In this document: piece by piece, positions 7,891 to 14,768 of the stretch
How the letters are laid out: each line of letters opens with the position of its first letter
Numbering within the stretch: position 1 is the stretch's first letter
NCBI GenBank assembly: GCA_964553615.1
Contig: CAZKMA010000001.1
Coordinates: 1 to 64,000, forward strand
Origin: DATKUC01 sp964553615
GTDB taxonomy: Bacteria; Spirochaetota; Spirochaetia; DSM-27196; DATKUC01
Length of the DNA: 64,000 bases
Direction of reading: 5' to 3'
Notes under the pieces: model-generated
Seen by the model: the letters and a program-made list of their open reading frames with translations, nothing else
The model's database searches: none
Told to the model about the DNA's origin: nothing
Program-made: the position numbers and the translations under genes

Positions 7891-8729
7891 AGACCTTTTC
7901 GATGGTTCCGGGTGCCGCGGAACAATTCAGTCCAGTTGCCTGCCCGGTGTGCGGCTCTAGTCGGACTATCTCCGGGTGGGAGTGCCAATCTTTTCGATTT
8001 GCGCGTTGTACCGAGTGCGGACATCTGTATCAGAACCCACAACCAGTCTTCAGCGACCTGCGCGCCCGCTACGGAGAAGAATACTTTTCCTATGAACTGG
8101 AGAATGACAAGAACTTCTTCGAACTCATGCTCAAGGGGCTCGAAGATGCATCGTTTTTTGAACTTGAACGTACGGTCGAGGACTACAGGCGGTTTCTCGA
8201 TATTGGATGTGCCACGGGAATGCTGCTAGCGTATCTGAAGCAGAGGGAGTGGCGGGTACAAGGCGTGGAAATCTGCGAGCCGGCGGCCAGGTACGGTATT
8301 GAGCATCGAGGCGTTCCAATCCACATCGGAACACTGGAAGAGGCGCGTTTTCCTTCGGATAGCTTTTCGTTCATACATTTTTCTCATGTTATCGAGCACG
8401 TTCCAGATCCACGGGCATTCCTGCTCGAAGTGAAACGTGTTCTGCGACCACAGGGTTACGTCGTTGTAGTTACTCCCAATGTTCAGAGTCTTCAGGCGTA
8501 TCTGTTTCGTGAGAAATGGAGGTCCGCGATCGCTGACCACATGAATCTGTTTTCCCGCCGGGGTTTGGAGCGACTTCTCACGGAGACCGGTTTTCAACCC
8601 CTGCGTTTCAAAACCTGGGGCGGAATCGCGAAGGGAATGGCACCTGCTATGCTCAAGGGTCCCCTTGACAGACTTGCGAAGGCATTCGGTTTTGGAGACG
8701 TCGTTCTCTACGTGGCACGCAAACTGTGA
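7887..8729 (+). CDS. Class I SAM-dependent methyltransferase with N-terminal zinc ribbon
   Basis: 280 residues, starting at a GTG that overlaps the stop of the M23-like gene by four bases (GTGA), so translation is coupled. An N-terminal zinc knuckle (CPVCGSS at about 18-24, then CTECGHLYQNP at about 43-53) is followed by a methyltransferase domain. SAM-binding motif I is FLDIGCATG, near residue 98, motif II acidic end VQGVEICEPA, and the post-I region includes IHFSHVIEHVPDP. This zinc-ribbon plus Methyltransf_23 layout is common among polysaccharide- or sugar-modifying methyltransferases, but the substrate cannot be read from sequence. Context suggests an envelope-related target. Confidence 0.85.
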   Translation: MKTFSMVPGAAEQFSPVACPVCGSSRTISGWECQSFRFARCTECGHLYQNPQPVFSDLRARYGEEYFSYELENDKNFFELMLKGLEDASFFELERTVEDYRRFLDIGCATGMLLAYLKQREWRVQGVEICEPAARYGIEHRGVPIHIGTLEEARFPSDSFSFIHFSHVIEHVPDPRAFLLEVKRVLRPQGYVVVVTPNVQSLQAYLFREKWRSAIADHMNLFSRRGLERLLTETGFQPLRFKTWGGIAKGMAPAMLKGPLDRLAKAFGFGDVVLYVARKL

Positions 8730-8733
8730 GGGC

Positions 8734-8762
8734 TTGACACCTCCTACCCATTCGCCTAGGAT
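8734..8762 (+). promoter_or_regulatory. Strong sigma-70 promoter for the DUF4912/GH57 pair
   Basis: A perfect TTGACA at 8734-8739, a 17-base spacer, and TAGGAT at 8757-8762, beginning five bases after the preceding stop codon. The GGAGG ribosome site follows near 8781-8785 and the ATG is at 8791. Confidence 0.65.
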
Positions 8763-8790
8763 TTACATACTGAGGACGTTTGGAGGCTGA

Positions 8791-9504
8791 ATGACCCGGA
8801 CCAAACTGGAGACTCTCACAGTGGAGGCCCTGGAAAAGCTTGCGGGTGAATACGGAATCGATTTGCCTGAAGAGATCGACCGGCCATCACTCATAAACGC
8901 CATTTTCGAAACCTTCGAGGAAATCCGTCAGGAGCGGGACTCGGACAACAACAATGCCATCCGTATTGAAGAGAAGAAGTACGGCGTCCAGTACGATGAG
9001 GCGGATACGGAGCCGGCTGAACAAGACGAAGTACTGCCGGAAAACTACAATGAAACCCGAATTGTCCTCATGTTGCGGGATCCGGCATGGGCGTATACGT
9101 ATTGGGATCTGAAAGACAGTCTGGTGGAAAAGTGTCGAAAGAGTTCCGAATTTCGGGAGATTCTCATTCGAGTTTTCGAGCTGTCCGATCCAACGGACGA
9201 TGCCGAGGCGGTCGTTGACTCGTTTGATATTCCGGTCCAGCTATCCGACAACCGCTGGTATATCAATCTTCCGGAGCAGGATACTCATTACCGGCTTGAG
9301 CTGATTGCGAGTTATGACTATGGCGAAGAGGTGCTCGCGTTTTCGAACATTCTGACGGTGCCAAAAGGATACTTTTCGGACGATTCGAACAGTTCGACCC
9401 AGGAGGATGCCATTATCGCGCTGTCCGGGATCGAGCATCTTGGCGTTTCAGCTTTTGGGAATCGTATTCCGCAGCGGATTCTCGCCCACCTGGATCAACC
9501 GTAA
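8791..9504 (+). CDS. DUF4912 protein with N-terminal Rho_N/SAP-like helix pair
   Basis: 237 residues. The first 40 (LTVEALEKLAGEYGIDLPEE and following) form a Rho_N/SAP-like two-helix motif. Residues about 80-200 match the DUF4912 core: ETRIVLMLRDPAWAYTYWDL near 88-107, then ELIASYDY and a final strand region. DUF4912 resembles a carbohydrate-binding beta-sandwich, and the gene lies just upstream of a family-57 glucan-acting enzyme, so a role in handling the same glucan is reasonable but inferred. It has its own strong promoter and GGAGG site. The biochemical role is unknown. Confidence 0.8.
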   Translation: MTRTKLETLTVEALEKLAGEYGIDLPEEIDRPSLINAIFETFEEIRQERDSDNNNAIRIEEKKYGVQYDEADTEPAEQDEVLPENYNETRIVLMLRDPAWAYTYWDLKDSLVEKCRKSSEFREILIRVFELSDPTDDAEAVVDSFDIPVQLSDNRWYINLPEQDTHYRLELIASYDYGEEVLAFSNILTVPKGYFSDDSNSSTQEDAIIALSGIEHLGVSAFGNRIPQRILAHLDQP

Positions 9505-9542
9505 ATGGTCTAGGCCGAGCTCAATAAAGAGGTTTTTTTCTC

Positions 9543-11171
9543 ATGGCAAACGGCTATCTTGTTCTGATGCTCCACGCACATCTTCCCTTTGTGCGACATC
9601 CCGAATACCCGACTTTTCTTGAAGAGAATTGGTTGTTTGAAGCAATTTCGGAGACCTACCTTCCGCTGCTGAGAGTTCTCGAGCGCCTGGATGACGACGG
9701 AGTCCCGTTCAGCATCTGTTTGTCCCTGTCCCCGACGCTGGTCACAATGCTTCAGGACGAGCTCCTTCAGACGCGATATCTCGGATACCTCGAGCGACAC
9801 ATAGAGCTCGCTGAACGTGAGGTGACACGTGTTGCGAATGATCCGAAGTTTCACTCCGTTGCCTGTATGTACCGGGATCTCTATCGCCAGGCTCTGGTGG
9901 ATTTTGAGGACAAATACGGACGCAACATATTGAAGGGGTTCGATTATTTCTACAAGAAAGGGCGAATTGAGCTCATCGGCGCAGCTGCCACCCATGCCTT
10001 TCTTCCTCTCTATCAACAGTATCCGGTGGCAGTGAACGCTCAGGTTCAAGTTGCGACGGAGTTTCAGCAGAGTGTTTTCGGGAAATATCCGACAGGCTTC
10101 TGGCTTCCCGAGTCCGGTTACTATCCCGGAGTCGAAGAGCATTTGAAGAACAACGGTATCAGGTATTTCTTTGGTGCCGCCCATTCAGTACTGTTCGCCG
10201 AAAAGCGACCCCCTGCCGGCGTCTACGAGCCGGTGAGCTGCCCGAACGGCGTTGCTGTTTTTGCGCGGGACGTGGCTTCGGCAAACATGGTGTGGTCATC
10301 GGACGATGGTTACCCGGGCGATTTCAGTTACAGGGATTTCTACCGCGACATCGGCTACGACTTGCCTCTGGACTATATTGCCCCTTACATACACGACGGA
10401 AACATCCGGATTAATACGGGGATAAAATATTACGCAATTACCGGAGTCACAGACCAGAAGCAACCGTATGATCCCGCTGTGGCCGCAGGAAAGGCCGTGG
10501 AGCACGCCGAGAACTTCATCTATCATCAACTGAAGCAGGCGAAGAAACTTGCTCCGCTCATGAAACAACCACCAGTCATTACCTGTCCTTACGATGCGGA
10601 GCTCTTCGGTCACTGGTGGTTCGAGGGGACTATCTGGCTTGAGGCGGTAATTCGAAAGCTGACGGAAACCAACGGTGAGCTCGAGCTGACAACTCCATCC
10701 GCGTTTCTGAAGATGTATCCGCCCAAGACAACGATAGAGCCAATCTTCTCGAGCTGGGGCAACAATGGATACTCGGAGGTGTGGCTCGATGGTTCGAACG
10801 ACTGGATCTATCGACACACCCATACTGCAGTTGAGCGGATGATGGAGCTTGTGCAACGATTTCCGGACGAGCATGGGCTGAAGGAACGGGCACTCAACCA
10901 GGCTGCGCGGGAAGTTCTGCTGAGTCAGGCTTCCGACTGGCCGTTCATCCTGCGTGCCGGAACCACAGTTACATACGCCACGAAGCGGGTTAAGGAACAT
11001 ATTCTGAATTTCGATCGGGTCTACGAGGCGCTCGGACGTGGGAATGTCAGCACCGAGTGGCTCACTCATCTCGAAAAGAAGAACAATGTGTTTCCAAACA
11101 TGGACTACCGTGTTTTCCGACCGGACAGCGTCCGGACCGCGAGCACGTCGACGGAAATCGTCCGGCGTTAA
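9543..11171 (+). CDS. Family 57 glycoside hydrolase, probable 1,4-alpha-glucan branching enzyme
   Basis: 542 residues, the usual size of GH57 branching enzymes with a C-terminal DUF1957 helical domain. The N-terminus carries the family opening LMLHAHLPFVRHPEYP (about 6-21). The catalytic nucleophile should be Glu190 in FWLPESGYYPG, and the acid Asp351 in PYDAELFGHWWFEG; both regions match the (beta/alpha)7 barrel signature of branching enzymes such as Thermococcus TK1436. The DUF1957 part covers about 420-520. These enzymes create alpha-1,6 branches in glycogen-like polymers. It follows the DUF4912 gene after 38 bases with an AGAGG site. No glgA or glgP is nearby. Confidence 0.88.
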   Translation: MANGYLVLMLHAHLPFVRHPEYPTFLEENWLFEAISETYLPLLRVLERLDDDGVPFSICLSLSPTLVTMLQDELLQTRYLGYLERHIELAEREVTRVANDPKFHSVACMYRDLYRQALVDFEDKYGRNILKGFDYFYKKGRIELIGAAATHAFLPLYQQYPVAVNAQVQVATEFQQSVFGKYPTGFWLPESGYYPGVEEHLKNNGIRYFFGAAHSVLFAEKRPPAGVYEPVSCPNGVAVFARDVASANMVWSSDDGYPGDFSYRDFYRDIGYDLPLDYIAPYIHDGNIRINTGIKYYAITGVTDQKQPYDPAVAAGKAVEHAENFIYHQLKQAKKLAPLMKQPPVITCPYDAELFGHWWFEGTIWLEAVIRKLTETNGELELTTPSAFLKMYPPKTTIEPIFSSWGNNGYSEVWLDGSNDWIYRHTHTAVERMMELVQRFPDEHGLKERALNQAAREVLLSQASDWPFILRAGTTVTYATKRVKEHILNFDRVYEALGRGNVSTEWLTHLEKKNNVFPNMDYRVFRPDSVRTASTSTEIVRR

Positions 11172-11179
11172 CCGTTTTT

Positions 11180-11216
11180 TCCCTCATTGTTCCCTCTTTC
11201 TCACTGTTTTCTCCCG
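11180..11216. repeat. C-rich pentamer array upstream of the mraZ promoter
   Basis: Four similar pentamers occur with a 10-11 base period: TCCCT at 11180 and 11191, TCACT at 11201 and TCCCG at 11212. Read on the minus strand these are GGGA-type words resembling the MraZ boxes that lie about 115 bases downstream. Whether this is a second, inverted operator or just a pyrimidine tract is open. Confidence 0.3.
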
Positions 11217-11286
11217 TTTACTACACATACATGTAGATAATTGACGAAACCGGATAATTTCGCCGCGTTTATTCTGTCTACCAAGG

Positions 11287-11314
11287 TTGACAATAAAGCT
11301 GTATAAGCTACTAT
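11287..11314 (+). promoter_or_regulatory. Promoter of the division cluster (mraZ)
   Basis: A perfect TTGACA at 11287-11292, a 16-base spacer, and TACTAT at 11309-11314. Transcription would begin near 11321, directly at the MraZ-box array, so MraZ binding there would block initiation or early elongation. Confidence 0.55.
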
Positions 11315-11327
11315 TGATAGCAACGGG

Positions 11328-11362
11328 TGGGAGAAAGTGGGAAAAAATAGGAAGTAGTGGTG
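11328..11362 (+). promoter_or_regulatory. MraZ-box operator array
   Basis: Four direct pentamers with an exact 10-base period: TGGGA at 11328, TGGGA at 11338, TAGGA at 11348 and TGGTG at 11358; a further TGGGG at 11366 doubles as the ribosome site. Published MraZ operators are direct TGGGN repeats separated by five bases upstream of mraZ, which is this arrangement. The last two repeats are imperfect. The array implies autoregulation of the cluster by MraZ. Confidence 0.75.
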
Positions 11363-11370
11363 GACTGGGG

Positions 11371-11811
11371 ATGATAACCGGAGAATTTCGGAACGCGCTG
11401 GACGAGAAAGGACGACTCATGATTCCGGCGAGAATTCGTTCCGAAATTAGCGGGAACGTACTCGTTCTTACGAGGGGAATCGATCGGTGTCTCTGGCTTT
11501 TTCCCCCGGAGGAATGGAAGCGAATATCGCAGAACCTTCTTGCGAATACATCCCCTTTCAACTCCAAGGCACGGCTCATCCAACGAAAGTTGATTGCGCC
11601 TGCGCAGGAGGTCGAAATTGATCGGACCGGGAGGATAACGATCCCGGTCACTCTGAGGGAGTACGCCGGGCTCAAGAAGGAAAGCATTGTTCTGGGAATC
11701 GAAAAGTATATTGAGATCTGGGATGAAGCAGAATATCAGCAGTATCTGAACGACAACGAGAACGAGTTCCAGGAAGCGGCCGAAGAACTGGGAGGCCTCG
11801 TCTCTTTCTGA
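11371..11811 (+). CDS. mraZ: Transcriptional regulator MraZ
   Basis: 146 residues from the ATG at 11371, preceded by CTGGGG. The frame continues upstream, but that part is the promoter and operator. Two SpoVT/AbrB-like repeats each carry the family D-x-x-x-R motif: DEKGR at 11-15 and DRTGR at 84-88. MraZ assembles as a ring that binds tandem TGGGN repeats, and such an array lies just upstream, so self-regulation of the division cluster is expected. It is the first gene of the cluster and is followed by rsmH. Confidence 0.95.
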   Translation: MITGEFRNALDEKGRLMIPARIRSEISGNVLVLTRGIDRCLWLFPPEEWKRISQNLLANTSPFNSKARLIQRKLIAPAQEVEIDRTGRITIPVTLREYAGLKKESIVLGIEKYIEIWDEAEYQQYLNDNENEFQEAAEELGGLVSF

Positions 11812-11812
11812 G

Positions 11813-12952
11813 ATGGGGAACGGCCGCATGGAAGTTGTTCACTACACCGTCATGGGGCGTGAGGTGCTGGAGTATCTCATACCAAATGATCCTGCCGCTA
11901 CGCTGGTGGATGCAACGCTCGGCGAGGGAGGGCACTCGGTCCTCTTCCTCGAGCGATACCCCGATCTTCAGGTGATGGGCCTGGACGCCGACTCGGACAT
12001 CCTGAATCGAGCCCGGGAGCGTCTTGCTCCGTATGGTGATCGTGTTCAAGTGCGAAACACCTGGTTCGACGAGTTTTTCGAAGCTGCAGCTCCGGAACTT
12101 CGTCCGGCCTTGATCCTGTTTGATCTGGGGATCTCAACATACCATTACGCGATGTCCGAACGAGGATTCAGTTTCAGGACAGATGAGCCCCTTGATATGC
12201 GCCTGAACTCGGTCGGGTCAACCGGCGGAAGGGAAACGGCCGGCGGCAGACAGACAGCCGGCGGCAGACAGACNNNNNNNNNNNNNNNNNNNNNNNNNNN
12301 NNNNNNNNNNNNNNNNNNNNNNNNNNNNNNNNNNNNNNNNNNNNNNNNNNNNNNNNNNNNNNNNNNNNNNNNNGCCGGCGGCAGACAGACAGCCGGCGGC
12401 AGACAGACGGCCGGCGGCGGCAAGTCTGCTGCGGATATTGTCAATTCGGCCAGTGCGCGGGAAATTGCTGATCTGCTCTTTGCGTACGGTGAGGAACGGT
12501 ATTCGCGTCGCATTGCGGAGCGAATTGTTCGCGAGCGTCAGTCCCATAGAATTGGCACGAGTGCGGAGCTGAGCGAAATTGTCTCCCGCGCCGTACCTGC
12601 TGAATACCGTCATGGGAGGATTCACCCGGCGACCAGGACTTTCCAGGCTCTCCGAATTGCGGTGAACGAGGAATTGGACAGGCTGAGCCGCGCGCTCCAT
12701 GCGGCTATTGACCTTCTCCTTCCCGGCGGGAGGATTGCGGTGATATCGTTTCACTCTCTGGAGGACCGGATAGTGAAGACTATCTTTCGCGAACGGGCAC
12801 GGGGCTCTACGACAGAGTCAATTCGGCCGACTATGAGAGAGGGGGGTGATGTGAGGATTCTCACGAAGAAGCCCCTTCGTCCGGCGTCTGACGAAGTGCA
12901 GGAAAACGCCGCATCACGAAGTGCGCGGTTGCGCGTGGCCGAGAAGTTGTAA
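11813..12952 (+). CDS. rsmH: 16S rRNA m4C1402 methyltransferase RsmH with internal repeat insertion and assembly gap
   Basis: SAM-dependent methyltransferase that modifies C1402 of 16S rRNA. The SAM motif LVDATLGEGGHS is at 31-42, followed by GLDADSDIL, LILFDLGIS near 100-107, and the ERGFSFRTDEPLDMRLN loop at 116-132. The C-terminal part has IHPATRTFQALRIAVNEEL and VISFHSLEDRIVK. Between LDMRLN and SAADIVN, which are nearly adjacent in other RsmH proteins, there is an array of six-residue repeats (A-G-G-R-Q-T) broken by 100 unknown bases, so true protein length is unknown. The first ATG (11813) lacks a clear ribosome site; the ATG at 11828, with GGGGA eight bases upstream, may be the real start. 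Confidence 0.9.
   Translation: MGNGRMEVVHYTVMGREVLEYLIPNDPAATLVDATLGEGGHSVLFLERYPDLQVMGLDADSDILNRARERLAPYGDRVQVRNTWFDEFFEAAAPELRPALILFDLGISTYHYAMSERGFSFRTDEPLDMRLNSVGSTGGRETAGGRQTAGGRQXXXXXXXXXXXXXXXXXXXXXXXXXXXXXXXXXXAGGRQTAGGRQTAGGGKSAADIVNSASAREIADLLFAYGEERYSRRIAERIVRERQSHRIGTSAELSEIVSRAVPAEYRHGRIHPATRTFQALRIAVNEELDRLSRALHAAIDLLLPGGRIAVISFHSLEDRIVKTIFRERARGSTTESIRPTMREGGDVRILTKKPLRPASDEVQENAASRSARLRVAEKL
12221..12427 (+). repeat. In-frame 18-bp tandem repeat array inside rsmH
   Basis: The unit is GCCGGCGGCAGACAGACA, coding A-G-G-R-Q-T. Visible copies are a degenerate one at 12221-12238, exact ones at 12239 and 12257 (running into the gap), exact or near-exact ones at 12374 and 12392, and a degenerate last one at 12410-12427. 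Identical copies flank the N-run, which suggests the assembly collapsed at a longer array. If the array is perfect, the missing stretch should be 18n+1 bases; 100 does not fit. Confidence 0.93.
12274..12373. other. Assembly gap of 100 N
   Basis: Exactly 100 undetermined bases, the conventional placeholder for a gap of unknown size. It lies within the repeat array in rsmH. The reading frame happens to be kept across it. Confidence 0.99.
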
Positions 12953-12975
12953 TTGATTCCTGTGTGGGGGGCAGA

Positions 12976-13329
12976 GTGAAAAATCTGGAGTCGGGACAGA
13001 GACGGAAAATCACGCTCTTGCTTGTTGCCGTGGTCAGCGTCTTTTTTGGCGCCGTATACCAGTCCTACCGCTACGAAGAGTTGTCGCTGAAGGTTGTCCG
13101 CCAGGAGAATACCCAGATAAGCAAGCTGGAAGAAAATAAACGCGCCATTGCCAGCATTGCGGTCCTGAGCTCGCCGGCGCGCATTGATGCGCTGGCAAAA
13201 CAGCAGAAGGATCTGGTGCCGGGCTTCCCTCAGAACGCAATCGTTGTGGATCCCCCGGGATCCATGGGCAAAGCCGACCCAACCGGAATGTATGTTTCTA
13301 ACGGTACAGGATCGGGAGGCAAGCCGTGA
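12976..13329 (+). CDS. ftsL: FtsL-like division protein
   Basis: 117 residues from the GTG at 12976, which has a run of six G four bases upstream. An upstream GTG at 12964 is possible but would put the ribosome site inside the gene. A short basic N-terminus precedes one membrane segment (about 12-30, ITLLLVAVVSVFFGAVY). A coiled-coil stretch (about 35-65) and a periplasmic tail rich in Gly and Pro follow. Sequence identity to FtsL is not obvious, as is normal for this fast-evolving protein. The call rests on size, bitopic topology, the coiled coil and the position after rsmH. The stop overlaps the murF start by four bases. In other genomes ftsI follows ftsL; here it does not. Confidence 0.65.
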   Translation: MKNLESGQRRKITLLLVAVVSVFFGAVYQSYRYEELSLKVVRQENTQISKLEENKRAIASIAVLSSPARIDALAKQQKDLVPGFPQNAIVVDPPGSMGKADPTGMYVSNGTGSGGKP

Positions 13330-14768
13330 CATCGATCCGTACACTGTTTACAGTGCGCGAAGTGGCGGACCTGATCGACGGAGAGCTCTATTTCCCATCT
13401 CACGGACTTGCCGAAGGGAGTGATCGTGACGCACCGATCTGCTCGGCAAACATAGATTCACGAAAATGCGGGGCGGGTTCAATGTTCGTCCCGCTGAGTG
13501 GTCGATTTGCCGATGGGCACGATTTTATCGAGGATGCCGTCTCACGTGGCGCAACTTTCGTTCTTGTTTCCACCGAGTTCATGCGTAACTCCGGGTATCA
13601 TGTGCGTCAGCTCGCCGATCGACTGTCGTTTGCGTATTTCGTCGTACCGGACGTACTCGAATGCTTTCAGAACCTTGCGCGGTACTACCTGGGGAAGTTC
13701 TCGTCAATCACAAAAATCGGGATAACAGGGAGCAACGGGAAAACAACCACGAAGGAGATGCTGGGAGCAATTCTGCGGCTGCATAGCCCCACTTGCGTGA
13801 GCCAGGGTAATTATAACTCGGAAATAGGGCTGCCGCTCTCGATCTTTGAACTGTCCGCTGAACACCGGTACGGAGTATTCGAGATGGCTATGAACCATCG
13901 CGGAGAGATGGAATTGCTTTCAGATATCCTCCGGCCGGATATCGGCCTCATTACCAACATCGGGCGCGCGCATATCGGCCTCCTGGGAAGTCAGGATCGT
14001 ATTGCGGAGGAAAAGAAAAAGATCTTTTCCCGGTATAGTGGCAAGGAGCGGGCATTCCTGCCCGAACACGATGCGTATCTTGAATTCCTCTCGCGGGGAA
14101 TTAACGGGCGAGTCCATCTGTATGGCAGGTTCAGCACTTCGGGCGTAACCGGTGTTACCGATCGGGGAATTGACGGCTCGACGCTTCACTGGCACGGATT
14201 CGATATTCACATCCCGCTTCCGGGTGAGCACAATGTTTTGAACGCGCTCGGTGCAATTTCAGTGGCGCTCGAGCTCGGCGTGCCGGAAGAAGTCATTCAG
14301 CACGGGCTTCAGGGCTTGACCCCGCAGTTCGGGCGGAGCGAAGTCATACGCGGGCCGGTAACGCTGATTCAGGACTGTTATAACGCAAACCCGGATTCTG
14401 TCTCGCAAAGCATATCCGCGATTGAACGGATGGAATGGCGGGGGCGGAAAATCCTGGTGCTCGGAGCCATGATGGAGCTCGGTGAGCAGAGCGAGACGCT
14501 GCATCGGGAAGTTGGCCGCGACGCGGCGAAGGCCCGACCGCATGCGATCTTTCTGGTGGGCCCCGAGATGGAGGTGGCAGCGGGTGCTGTAAAGGATGCC
14601 GGGTTCGGCGGAGATCTTTTCTTCGCAAAGACAACGGATGAACTTGCCGACGCACTGCGGACATATGTGCAGACGGGCGACCTTGTGCTCCTGAAGGGGT
14701 CCCGCAGCCTCGGTCTCGAGACACTGACGCCGGTCATTCGCGGAGAACGGAGTAGTAACCGTGGCTGA
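13326..14768 (+). CDS. murF: UDP-MurNAc-tripeptide:D-Ala-D-Ala ligase MurF
   Basis: 480 residues. The enzyme adds D-Ala-D-Ala to the UDP-MurNAc tripeptide in the cytosol, completing the pentapeptide precursor. The Mur-ligase P-loop GITGSNGKTTTKEM sits near 131-144. The N-terminal Mur domain (about 20-100) includes ICSANIDSRK, and the C-terminal domain contains LIQDCYNANPDS, the typical MurF substrate loop. The GTG start overlaps the FtsL-like gene by four bases, so translation is coupled. It is the only Mur ligase in the cluster; murE, murD and murC lie elsewhere. Confidence 0.95.
   Translation: MTSIRTLFTVREVADLIDGELYFPSHGLAEGSDRDAPICSANIDSRKCGAGSMFVPLSGRFADGHDFIEDAVSRGATFVLVSTEFMRNSGYHVRQLADRLSFAYFVVPDVLECFQNLARYYLGKFSSITKIGITGSNGKTTTKEMLGAILRLHSPTCVSQGNYNSEIGLPLSIFELSAEHRYGVFEMAMNHRGEMELLSDILRPDIGLITNIGRAHIGLLGSQDRIAEEKKKIFSRYSGKERAFLPEHDAYLEFLSRGINGRVHLYGRFSTSGVTGVTDRGIDGSTLHWHGFDIHIPLPGEHNVLNALGAISVALELGVPEEVIQHGLQGLTPQFGRSEVIRGPVTLIQDCYNANPDSVSQSISAIERMEWRGRKILVLGAMMELGEQSETLHREVGRDAAKARPHAIFLVGPEMEVAAGAVKDAGFGGDLFFAKTTDELADALRTYVQTGDLVLLKGSRSLGLETLTPVIRGERSSNRG

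Noticed and set aside
8712..8728. TGGCACG resembling the -24 part of a sigma-54 promoter
   Set aside because: The -12 part reads CTGT instead of TTGC, and the site lies within the coding end of the methyltransferase gene beside a much better sigma-70 promoter.
11120..11180. Terminator after the GH57 gene
   Set aside because: The perfect CCGGAC/GTCCGG stem is inside the coding sequence and has no T-tract; the T-tract after the stop has only a four-base stem.
11287..11370. N-terminal extension of MraZ starting at TTG 11287
   Set aside because: This segment is the promoter and operator; starting at the ATG at 11371 gives the normal MraZ length and N-terminus.
12238..12427. The Gly-rich repeat as evidence of a mobile element or CRISPR-like array
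   Set aside because: The units are head-to-tail, in frame, without spacers or flanking inverted repeats, so it is a coding minisatellite.
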